Shown piece by piece: positions 16,358-24,270 of a stretch of DNA of 37,729 nt. The DNA comes from an uncultured Verrucomicrobiales bacterium (lineage in GTDB: Bacteria; Verrucomicrobiota; Verrucomicrobiia; Verrucomicrobiales; Akkermansiaceae), in NCBI GenBank assembly GCA_937934595.1, contig CALGZA010000011.1:1-37729 (forward strand), given 5' to 3'. A program made the translations under genes and the position numbers. Below the pieces are notes generated by a model. That model had not been told where the DNA came from, ran no database searches, and saw only the letters and a program-made list of their open reading frames with translations. The first letter of the stretch is position 1; every line of letters begins with the position of its first letter.

Positions 16358-17863
16358 ATGTCCTTACCCATTTTCAAATTAATAACATCTACTCTCTGTC
16401 TCATTCTCAGCAGCCTTTCCTTGCTTGCCATTCAGGAGGCTAAACCAAAAGAGGACCCAGTAATTACTAACCCATTAATCTCGTTAGAGGGCTCCATACA
16501 CTTCGATAATGGAGATTCAATAAGTGGTAAAATACTGAATTGGTCTAAATCTAATATATCTGTCAGTAGCCCAGACCTTCTAGAGCCCGTAACCTTCTCA
16601 AATTCAAATATTCTTAAAATTACTTTTAATGATAATCAAACCACAAATAAAGCAAATCCACATCTAGACGAGACTATACTTATCATGAACAATCGTGATA
16701 ACGAAGTAGGCAAAAACGGTATGATCAGAGGCAGCCTTGTAGACATTACCCCCCAGAAAATTAAACTCAATACAGCATACGCAGGGGAAATCTCAGTGAT
16801 GAGAAAATTCATATCCAAAATGGAAATAGACCCCAAAAAAGGCTACTTATACTATGGCCCCAAGAGCCTAGAGCATTGGCACAATAACTCATTGACCAAG
16901 GGATGGAAGTTTGAAAACAATTCTCTAATCTCTTCTAGAACCGCTAATGGTAATATTGCTAAAAACATAAATCTCCCAGACCAAACATCAATCAGCTTTG
17001 ACCTGTCATGGAAAAAATCACCCTATATATCACTCTTCCTTTATTCATCTGACCATGAAATGGCTAGACCAGATAACTACTACAAGCTTAGTCTCGATAG
17101 AGGTAGATGGTTGTTAAACAAATACATTGATGGTAGAAGAGTTAATACCACCAGAATACTTAAAGAAAAAAAACTATTATTAAGAAAAAATGCTTTCGGT
17201 AGACCCAGAATAACACCACTAAAATCATTCAATAAACTGCACGCACAATACTCAATTTATATAGATAAAACCAAAGGCTTATTCCATATCTACCAAAATG
17301 GTAGTAAATTAATATCATTTCTAGATGCAGATCCTAAAACCAAAAAATTTGGAACTGCCATGCACCTACTTAACAACTCACGGTATCCTGTCAGAATTAA
17401 AAATCTCAGAATTTCCAAATGGAATGGCCATATTCCTAACAAAATAAACGAAAAAACCTTCAGCAGCCTAAAAGATGCTAAACAACCCAAAGTCGAAGGT
17501 GAACATATACTTCTTAAAAACGGAGATTTCCTATTCGGAAAAATCAACAAAGTGGACAATGGGCTCGTTGAAATAGAAACTAAACACGCTCCCCTTAAAC
17601 TCCCCTTAAACAGATTGAGATCTATCGATATCACCGCATCCATTAAGAAAGAGGAACCTATTAAAGACATTGATGATATCAAATGCTACTACAAAGATAA
17701 AGGATGGGTCATCCTAAAGCTCATCGCATTAGGAGAAAAATCATTTACTGCCTACCACCAAGCCATTGGTGAAAAGAAATTCAATTACAACGCATTCAAA
17801 CGTATCGACCTCAATATATACGACGAAGAAGCCAATAGTAAGAGAAAACCAGATACATGGTAA
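16358..17863 (+). CDS. Exported paralogue 3 (type C)
   Basis: At 501 residues this is the longest of the array. The signal peptide covers about 1-26 (a Leu/Ser-rich core ending LLAIQEA), followed by a polar linker. Module 1 is canonical (DNGDSISGKI). Module 2 is interrupted by a short Asn/Gly-rich insert before MIRGSLVDI. The centre opens YYGPKSLEHW, has a Lys/Arg-rich stretch around residues 260-290 not seen in the other types, and closes SKWNGHIP. Module 3 is the clearest copy of the repeat in the window (LKNGDFLFGKI with PLKLPLNRLRSIDI), and module 4 is diverged. The C-terminus is basic and polar. There is no partner of the same type nearby; the function is unknown. Confidence 0.78.
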   Translation: MSLPIFKLITSTLCLILSSLSLLAIQEAKPKEDPVITNPLISLEGSIHFDNGDSISGKILNWSKSNISVSSPDLLEPVTFSNSNILKITFNDNQTTNKANPHLDETILIMNNRDNEVGKNGMIRGSLVDITPQKIKLNTAYAGEISVMRKFISKMEIDPKKGYLYYGPKSLEHWHNNSLTKGWKFENNSLISSRTANGNIAKNINLPDQTSISFDLSWKKSPYISLFLYSSDHEMARPDNYYKLSLDRGRWLLNKYIDGRRVNTTRILKEKKLLLRKNAFGRPRITPLKSFNKLHAQYSIYIDKTKGLFHIYQNGSKLISFLDADPKTKKFGTAMHLLNNSRYPVRIKNLRISKWNGHIPNKINEKTFSSLKDAKQPKVEGEHILLKNGDFLFGKINKVDNGLVEIETKHAPLKLPLNRLRSIDITASIKKEEPIKDIDDIKCYYKDKGWVILKLIALGEKSFTAYHQAIGEKKFNYNAFKRIDLNIYDEEANSKRKPDTW

Positions 17864-17908
17864 GCTGCTAGCACCAAACCCACTAAAATATATCAATGTC
17901 GTAATTAT

Positions 17909-19366
17909 ATGAAGCTATTTCAAAAATCATTACTCTGCTTATGCACGTCAACTCTATGCTTATACTCTAAATCATTCGCTGGCCAACCAGCTAAAATCAC
18001 CTTCCATAATGACGATTCCCTGCGCGGCTCATTCACGGGAATTACCGAAAAAAATAAAGCCGTTTTGAATAGTGAGTTTTCTGCTGAGCCTATCCATTTT
18101 GATGTTTCTCAAGTTAGCAATATTGTATTTTACAACACTAACTTCAAAGTCCCTTCAAAGTCGATAAGCAGAATATCATTACTAAACAACGACATCATTG
18201 AAGGACATATTATAGAATTAGCAGATAGCAGCCTTAAGCTGAAAAGCCCAAATCTAGGAGATATCACTATCCCCAAAAAATACATTCTCGAAATAGACAA
18301 CAAAATCTCAGATAAAGAGATAATCTATCAAGGCCCTAATAAGAAAAAAGAGGACTGGAAGCTGCTATTCAGCAGCCCAAAAATCGCAGGGAAATACAAA
18401 GAAGCGAAAGCACCCTGGATCCTCAATGACTACAACATCACTCATAATTCTCTCGAAGGTGCATTTCTAACTAAAGCATCTTATCCTGATAAATTCTCTG
18501 CTACATTCAACATCAAAAACACGCAACCATACGCTCCAGCCATCATCCTTATGGCTGATCTTAACATACCAAAAGAAATCAAACAGCCTGAGAATAAGCT
18601 AAAAAGAATGACGGGAAGAATACACCATGGTAAATACCTAGGTAACTCATTTGTGATGGGACTCAGCGCCAATACACCCAGACTCACCTACTACGGATTC
18701 AATGATGACCATTCACTCGCACTCAAAAGCTTCGAGAATGACATTCCCAGAGGTTTCAACCGCTCTTCCACCACGTCTACTAATTACGAAATCAAAGTAG
18801 ATAAAACAAAGGGCATCATTCTACTCTTCGTTAACAATAAAATCTCAGCCCGCTGGAAAGTAGATTTCAACAGTATAAAAGCCAAGGGCTCATACCTAGG
18901 TTTTAAAAAGGCTCAATACTCCCGCTCCAGTAATACGACACAAGTATTTATTTCTGACATAACAATCAAAACTTGGAACGGTATAATTCACCCAGCTTCT
19001 CCTGTCTCCAGCACCGAAAGAGACGTCATTTTACTCAAAAATGATACCGATAGAATATCAGGCGAAATTATCTCCATTGTGAATGACAAAGTAAAAATAA
19101 AGTCTACCAGTTCTAAATCCAATAACCTAACTATCCATGTCGACCAAGTGAAGCAGATCATTTTCTCTAGCCAGGATGAAAAACAAAATACCACCTCATT
19201 AAACGAAAACATCGTTATAAACACATTAGGGCCAGATCGCTATTCAGCAAAATCACTGCAATCTAAGGACAAAAAACTCGAGATTACATCAGAAAAATTT
19301 GGTAACGCTAGTATAGAAATGAAAAATATTACGTCTATCAAATTTCCACATTCAGATAATGAATAA
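17909..19366 (+). CDS. Exported paralogue 4 (type A)
   Basis: The 485-residue protein has a signal peptide at about 1-25 (ends SKSFAGQP). It aligns along its whole length with paralogue 1: both have MADLNIP/MADLKIP, GNSFVMGLS/GNCILISLS, YGFND/FHGFND, a WKV or WNI strand followed by KGSYLGF/KGSYIGF, ISDITIKTWNG/ISDLTVSQWNG and RDVILLKNDTDR/RDVVLLDNITDR. The four flanking modules are all present, the second ending LGDITIPKKYILEI. It starts 45 bases after paralogue 3 without a Shine-Dalgarno sequence. Similarity is clear at protein level but weak at DNA level, so the copies have diverged for a long time under protein-level constraint. The function is unknown. Confidence 0.8.
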   Translation: MKLFQKSLLCLCTSTLCLYSKSFAGQPAKITFHNDDSLRGSFTGITEKNKAVLNSEFSAEPIHFDVSQVSNIVFYNTNFKVPSKSISRISLLNNDIIEGHIIELADSSLKLKSPNLGDITIPKKYILEIDNKISDKEIIYQGPNKKKEDWKLLFSSPKIAGKYKEAKAPWILNDYNITHNSLEGAFLTKASYPDKFSATFNIKNTQPYAPAIILMADLNIPKEIKQPENKLKRMTGRIHHGKYLGNSFVMGLSANTPRLTYYGFNDDHSLALKSFENDIPRGFNRSSTTSTNYEIKVDKTKGIILLFVNNKISARWKVDFNSIKAKGSYLGFKKAQYSRSSNTTQVFISDITIKTWNGIIHPASPVSSTERDVILLKNDTDRISGEIISIVNDKVKIKSTSSKSNNLTIHVDQVKQIIFSSQDEKQNTTSLNENIVINTLGPDRYSAKSLQSKDKKLEITSEKFGNASIEMKNITSIKFPHSDNE

Positions 19367-19383
19367 ATATCAATTATTGACTC

Positions 19384-20745
19384 ATGTTAAACATGTTACT
19401 CCACTTGATAAAACATCTCCATTACATTTTAAAATCACTCATCCTCCTACCTGTCATAACCTGCTGTTGCGTTCTCCTCACTACAGAACTGCATGGCCAA
19501 GACTTATTATTCCTAAAAAATAAAAACAGACTAAGTGGTAAACTAGAAACCAGTAACTCAGCAGGTGTTATTTTACTGAATTACCCTGAAGCTAAACTCC
19601 CCCTGAAAATCAAAGAGTCATCTATACAAAAAATTCTATTTCAGGAGAAAAAAAATGTCGTCCCCACTTCATCAGAAAAAATACATTTCACGAACGGAGA
19701 TTCTCTCGCCTGCACCATTCTCACTTTGAATGAAAAAACAATTTCATTCAAATCAAGCATCACAACAAAGCAGACTATCCACAGAAATCTTGTATCAAAA
19801 ATCGAATTCAACACAAATTCAGACAGAATAATATACAAAGGTCCCACTAACGACTCAAACGAATGGCATAATAAAACTAACAGCTGGAAATTTGAGAAAA
19901 ACAAACTAACTACCACCAAAATAGGCTACATTTCAAAAAAAATAAATAAGCTCACTACTAACTATATAATCCAGTTCCAGCTCAAGTTCCCAAACAAACC
20001 CCCAAAACTAAGATTCTGTTTCTCAGCTAACAGCAACAAGCTTAATAGAGATTCTCAGTGTTATTACATGGATATCAACAGTCACGGAATCATAGTGCAT
20101 GCATACAATAAAGGAGTCACCAACAAACTAATGGCAGTAGCTGCTAGCAACAAACTCTATCACAACTCAAAGGTCAATATTGGTTTACATGTCAACAGAG
20201 ACAAAAAACAAATCGCTCTGTACACCAACGGCAAACTCGTTGCCGTGACTAAAAAAGCAATCATCAACCCAACTGGTAACTGTATTATCTTTGAGAATAA
20301 ACAACACCGCGGCATTCTAACAGAACTAAGTGATATTAATACAACAACCAGCTATTCAGATAAAACACCAATGAGCCTAGCTGTAGTCGATGAAAAAATC
20401 AATAAACATGACGTCATATCAGATCTTAACGGTAAACAATCAAACGGCCAAATCATTGGTTTTATCAAAGAAAATGATCAAGACGTTATCAAATTCTTAC
20501 CACTCTTCGCTAAGAAAACCACAAATATACCCAGAAACAATATAAGCACTTTAGGATTCAAAAAAGAAACATCTACCCCTACCCACAAAAAAGCTAATTA
20601 CCTGCTTACCCTCACATCTGGTAACAAAATATCATTTTCCTCTTCACAAATTATCGATAAAAATATCGCCATCCAGCACCCACTCCTAGGTAAACTGCAG
20701 TTCCCTGTCAACCTTGCTTCATCTATTGAAGCCATTACCAAATAA
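19384..20745 (+). CDS. Exported paralogue 5 (type B)
   Basis: The 453-residue protein has a long signal-like N-terminus (about 1-38) with a cysteine cluster TCCCVLL. The Cys could be acylated, but the site does not match a lipobox well. Modules 1 and 2 contain KNRLSGKL with KIKESSIQKILF (compare KIKESSVHEIIF in paralogue 2) and NGDSLACTI. The centre opens YKGPTNDSNEW and includes CYYMDINSHGIIVHAYNKG and QIALYTNGKLVA. The closing Trp-Asn-Gly motif is lost. Module 4 ends LLGKLQFP...SIEAI as in paralogue 2. It begins 17 bases after paralogue 4 and ends four bases before the convergent ATP-grasp-like gene, leaving no room for a terminator between them. Confidence 0.78.
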   Translation: MLNMLLHLIKHLHYILKSLILLPVITCCCVLLTTELHGQDLLFLKNKNRLSGKLETSNSAGVILLNYPEAKLPLKIKESSIQKILFQEKKNVVPTSSEKIHFTNGDSLACTILTLNEKTISFKSSITTKQTIHRNLVSKIEFNTNSDRIIYKGPTNDSNEWHNKTNSWKFEKNKLTTTKIGYISKKINKLTTNYIIQFQLKFPNKPPKLRFCFSANSNKLNRDSQCYYMDINSHGIIVHAYNKGVTNKLMAVAASNKLYHNSKVNIGLHVNRDKKQIALYTNGKLVAVTKKAIINPTGNCIIFENKQHRGILTELSDINTTTSYSDKTPMSLAVVDEKINKHDVISDLNGKQSNGQIIGFIKENDQDVIKFLPLFAKKTTNIPRNNISTLGFKKETSTPTHKKANYLLTLTSGNKISFSSSQIIDKNIAIQHPLLGKLQFPVNLASSIEAITK

Positions 20746-20749
20746 TCTG

Positions 20750-22030
20750 CTATTCAGCTATCATACAAGGAACCAAGATCCCATCCCTCATCCCATGGAT
20801 CTTCTTCTTATCAGCCGGAACGATAGTCGCCATAGTTCCCCCCATATTTGTTTCCCCACTGCTATCGATAAAGTAATAAGGACACAGCCTAACTCTCCCT
20901 TTCATTATCTTAACAGCACCAGTCGCCTCATCGAAATAAGGATGCTCTACTACCCTACCAGGCTGATACTGCTGCATCATCCATGGCTGTGTATCAAAAT
21001 CGTTTACAGCCTGCTCAATAGCCACCTTCCAGTCTTCTCCAGATAAATCATGACCTATCGTCACACTTTTAGAACCCCATGCAAGTTCATTAAAGCCACT
21101 AAGCTTTGCCACTAATCGGCGCTCTTTCTGGCTAAAATCACCCACCTCACTCCATGTGTTAACCCCCAGTCTTGGCAACGCAGCATGAGGTGGCAGCGGC
21201 GTCGGATCCATCGCCCATCCAAAAGGAACCACCCCCCGTATTCGCTGCAAATGACTACCTCGCATCTCACTCTCCCATAAACGCTTCAGAGCCGGCGACC
21301 ACAGCAAAGCCAGCCAAAGCTTCTCCTCTAAATGAGGCTTACATGGTGAAGTCAAGTTACTTCGCTCAGCAAGCTCTCTCGCACCAGGTATATTCTCCCA
21401 GTCAAACCACTCAAAAAAACGATACCTGTCCTCATCATCCTGCAGGTCATCAGACTCAGCAGAAATCGTCTCATAACCAGGTCCAAGTTGCTCAGCCAGC
21501 CATGACATCTCTGGCATATAATCTGCAGACTCTTCACTAACTAGTATCTTCCCACCCTCAGGCATCAGACTCTTAAATCCATCAACAATACCACGCTCAC
21601 CACCAAAAATTTCAAACCCATGCGCCGTATAAACCTGACTCAACCAAGTCGCTATCCCCATCCCTCCAGGAACACTATCTAGCTCAGTTAATGCATAGCC
21701 ACTTCCAATATCCCGATCCGTCAAAATAAGATCAGGCCGAATCACTCTTGGTAATACATCTCTTAGACCAGAACCACGCTGAACTCCTACCATCCAATCA
21801 GGCTTTCCTGTATCAAATAAATCTGAAATCCACCCTGGTAACCTCCCCTTTGCAGAACGTTGATAAATCGACTCACTCGCCTTTTGAAACATCGCCAATG
21901 TATGCCCCAGACTCTCTATTTCCCTTGCCTCCTTCCTAGAAATCTTAAATGGCTCAGGTGAAAATAACCACTCAGCTCCATTCCTAAGCTTTGATGCAGG
22001 TAACGCAGACCGTATCTCCTCAAGTGTCAT
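20750..22030 (-). CDS. Uncharacterised ATP-grasp-like protein in the trp operon
   Basis: The 426-residue soluble protein has no signal peptide or membrane segment. The C-terminal third has an ATP-grasp look: VAKLSGFNELAWGSKSV, then WMMQQYQPGRVV, a KGRVRLCPYYF strand and TNMGGTMATIV near the end. The N-terminal part has TELDSVPGGMG, recalling circularly permuted ATP-grasp or glutathionylspermidine-synthase-like proteins. I cannot name the substrate. I chose the ATG at 22030, preceded nine bases upstream by AGAGGG, over an in-frame TTG at 22033. It lies about 13 bases after trpG and is probably cotranscribed with trpE and trpG, although a direct role in tryptophan synthesis is not evident. Its stop is four bases from the end of the convergent array. 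Confidence 0.82.
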   Translation of the reverse strand: MTLEEIRSALPASKLRNGAEWLFSPEPFKISRKEAREIESLGHTLAMFQKASESIYQRSAKGRLPGWISDLFDTGKPDWMVGVQRGSGLRDVLPRVIRPDLILTDRDIGSGYALTELDSVPGGMGIATWLSQVYTAHGFEIFGGERGIVDGFKSLMPEGGKILVSEESADYMPEMSWLAEQLGPGYETISAESDDLQDDEDRYRFFEWFDWENIPGARELAERSNLTSPCKPHLEEKLWLALLWSPALKRLWESEMRGSHLQRIRGVVPFGWAMDPTPLPPHAALPRLGVNTWSEVGDFSQKERRLVAKLSGFNELAWGSKSVTIGHDLSGEDWKVAIEQAVNDFDTQPWMMQQYQPGRVVEHPYFDEATGAVKIMKGRVRLCPYYFIDSSGETNMGGTMATIVPADKKKIHGMRDGILVPCMIAE

Positions 22031-22043
22031 CAAAAAAATCCCT

Positions 22044-22610
22044 CTACGCTAAACTCAAAAAATTCCCCAGCATCTCCTTACCATACTCAGTAAGAATACT
22101 CTCAGGATGAAACTGAACTCCATGGATCTCCATCTCCTTATGCTTCAAACCCATTATCACACCATCCTCAGTCTCCGCAGTTATCTCTAAACACGCAGGC
22201 AACGTCTCACGCTCCACAATAAGCGAATGATAACGAGTAGCCGTAAACGGACTCGCCAAACCTTTAAAAACACTCTTCCCATCATGAATCACACTAGAGG
22301 TCTTACCATGCATCAACTCAGAAGCACGTATCACTACACCTCCAAAAACCTGACCTATACTCTGATGCCCTAAACACACTCCCAAAATAGGTATCTTCCC
22401 ACCAAACTCACGGATCACATCACAGCTAATCCCAGCCTCATTGGGAGTGCAAGGACCAGGTGACACACAGATCAAACTAGGAGCCAACTCACGTATCTCA
22501 TCCAATGAAATCTTATCATTCCTCACCACCTTCATCTCCGCACCTAACTCGCCAAAATACTGCACAAGATTATACGTAAATGAATCATAATTATCAATAA
22601 CTAGTAACAT
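22044..22610 (-). CDS. trpG: Anthranilate synthase component II (glutamine amidotransferase)
   Basis: The 188-residue class I amidotransferase supplies ammonia from glutamine to TrpE in the first committed step of tryptophan synthesis. The start [10 protein letters not shown], the oxyanion loop SPGPC (50-54), the nucleophile Cys79 in GVCLGHQ, and His168 with Glu170 in FHPES complete the catalytic triad. Length is typical of the family. It begins 13 bases after trpE ends. The same protein may also serve para-aminobenzoate synthesis (PabA role), since no second copy can be checked here. It ends with TAG, which shows TAG is a normal stop in this genome. Confidence 0.95.
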   Translation of the reverse strand: MLLVIDNYDSFTYNLVQYFGELGAEMKVVRNDKISLDEIRELAPSLICVSPGPCTPNEAGISCDVIREFGGKIPILGVCLGHQSIGQVFGGVVIRASELMHGKTSSVIHDGKSVFKGLASPFTATRYHSLIVERETLPACLEITAETEDGVIMGLKHKEMEIHGVQFHPESILTEYGKEMLGNFLSLA

Positions 22611-22623
22611 GCTCTTCTTAAAT

Positions 22624-24144
22624 TTAATCGTTAGTATTACCCACCAATGTATTCGCTAAACCTACCGCTCGTATCATCCCCATAGCCTTATTAAGCGTCT
22701 CTTCATATTCATAGGTAGGATTACTATCAGCTACCACTCCCGCTCCAGCCTGAACATAAACCTTACCATCCTTAACCAAACAAGTCCTCAATGTAATGCA
22801 AGAATCATGCCCCCCATCCCAGCCAAAATACCCCACAGCACCACTATAAGAACAACGTTTATTCTTCTCTAACTCGTTAATTATCTGCATAGCACGTATT
22901 TTAGGTGCTCCACTGACAGTCCCCGCAGGAAAAGTTGATCGTAGCGCATCATAAGCACTATGCGAATCATCTAACCTGCCACTCACATTAGACACAATAT
23001 GCATCACATGACTATAACGCTCCACTATCATAAAGTCATCCACTGTCACACTAGCGTGCCTCGCTATCCTACCCACATCATTCCTCGCTAAATCAACTAA
23101 CATAAGATGCTCAGCACACTCTTTCTCATCGGCAAGAAGATCCGCCGCCAGCGCATCATCTTCCGCCTCAGTCTTCCCCCTCCAGCGCGTCCCTGCTATC
23201 GGCCTAATATCTAACTTACCATCAATAGCCCTCACATGAACCTCAGGTGAACTCCCTACCAATGAAAAATCTTCAAACTGCAATATAAACATATAAGGTG
23301 AAGGATTAACATGCCTCAAAGCCCTATACAAATCCACCGGCTCACCAATAAAATCAGTCTCAAATCTCTGACTAGGAACCACCTGAAACACATCACCAGA
23401 CGCTATATATTCCTTCGCCTTCAATACCATCGCCTCATACTCATCCTGCGTAGTATTACTCTTTGGCTCAGGTATCTCATACTCAGTCAGCCCATTCAGT
23501 GGCGCTATGTGCAAGGGAACATCAAGCTGAGATATCATCGCACCTATCCTCTCATTTGCATCCCGATATGCTTCATCCAGACCACCCTCATCATCATCCA
23601 AAAACGCATTAGCCACAACCAATAAACGACGTAACTTATGATCAAAAATTAACAACGTGTCCGCTATCAAAAATAAAGCATCAGGTAGACCCAAATCATC
23701 TTCAGGTGACACCTTAATCGAAGGCTCAAACTGCTGAACCGCATCATAAGAAATATAACCCACCGCACCACCATAAAAAGGAGGAGCATCACCATGAGTC
23801 ACAGGCTTATACTGTGCCATCAAATGCTCTAACTCTTGCAAAACATCACTCTCACTATCAGCCGTCCACTCACATGTCTCACCATTCTCAGACAATGAAA
23901 TATCCTTGCCATGTGCAACAAAAACAGCACGTGGATCAGTACCCATTATCGAATACCTCCCACTCGCATCCGTACTCTCAGCACTCTCAAAAAGAAACGC
24001 ACCATCTCGCTGCGCTATCTTCATAAACGCTGACAGAGGGGTTTCAAAGTCCGCCGCTAGCTGTGCATAAACAGGCACAACATTCCCCAGTTTCGATAAA
24101 TTCTGAAACTCCTCTAAACTTGGTTTTACAGGCACCTTGCTCAC
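22624..24144 (-). CDS. trpE: Anthranilate synthase component I
   Basis: The 506-residue chorismate-utilising enzyme converts chorismate and ammonia to anthranilate. The N-terminal regulatory region has FLFESAE, the tryptophan-binding landmark (usually LLES), so feedback inhibition is likely retained. The catalytic domain has [50 protein letters not shown] and [11 protein letters not shown]. The start is GTG at 24144: the same frame has a TAG 12 bases further upstream and no ATG between. It heads the minus-strand operon trpE-trpG-ATP-grasp-like gene and is divergent from secA. No leader peptide or attenuator was seen in the short upstream space. Confidence 0.95.
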   Translation of the reverse strand: MSKVPVKPSLEEFQNLSKLGNVVPVYAQLAADFETPLSAFMKIAQRDGAFLFESAESTDASGRYSIMGTDPRAVFVAHGKDISLSENGETCEWTADSESDVLQELEHLMAQYKPVTHGDAPPFYGGAVGYISYDAVQQFEPSIKVSPEDDLGLPDALFLIADTLLIFDHKLRRLLVVANAFLDDDEGGLDEAYRDANERIGAMISQLDVPLHIAPLNGLTEYEIPEPKSNTTQDEYEAMVLKAKEYIASGDVFQVVPSQRFETDFIGEPVDLYRALRHVNPSPYMFILQFEDFSLVGSSPEVHVRAIDGKLDIRPIAGTRWRGKTEAEDDALAADLLADEKECAEHLMLVDLARNDVGRIARHASVTVDDFMIVERYSHVMHIVSNVSGRLDDSHSAYDALRSTFPAGTVSGAPKIRAMQIINELEKNKRCSYSGAVGYFGWDGGHDSCITLRTCLVKDGKVYVQAGAGVVADSNPTYEYEETLNKAMGMIRAVGLANTLVGNTND

Positions 24145-24270
24145 AGCGCTAGAATGCTACCATACCGAAAACAATCAAGTTCAAATCGTAAATTTCTCAA
24201 TGCTATGCTTGCCACAGACCCTATCCATGTGTATGCAAACTACGCCCATGAACTTATCGGGTTAAAAGCT

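Larger units (their letters stand above)
13471..20745 (+). repeat. Tandem array of five exported paralogues, order A-B-C-A-B
   Basis: Five consecutive genes share one architecture: signal peptide, two ~45-residue beta-type modules, a ~200-residue concanavalin/LamG-like centre opening with Tyr-x-Gly-Pro and usually closing with W(N/T)G, and two more ~45-residue modules. By shared sequence the first and fourth form type A, the second and fifth type B, and the third is its own type C. Spacers are 17-50 bases. The layout suggests an ABC cassette whose A-B part was duplicated as a block. Protein divergence between copies is large, so the duplication is old. Confidence 0.75.
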
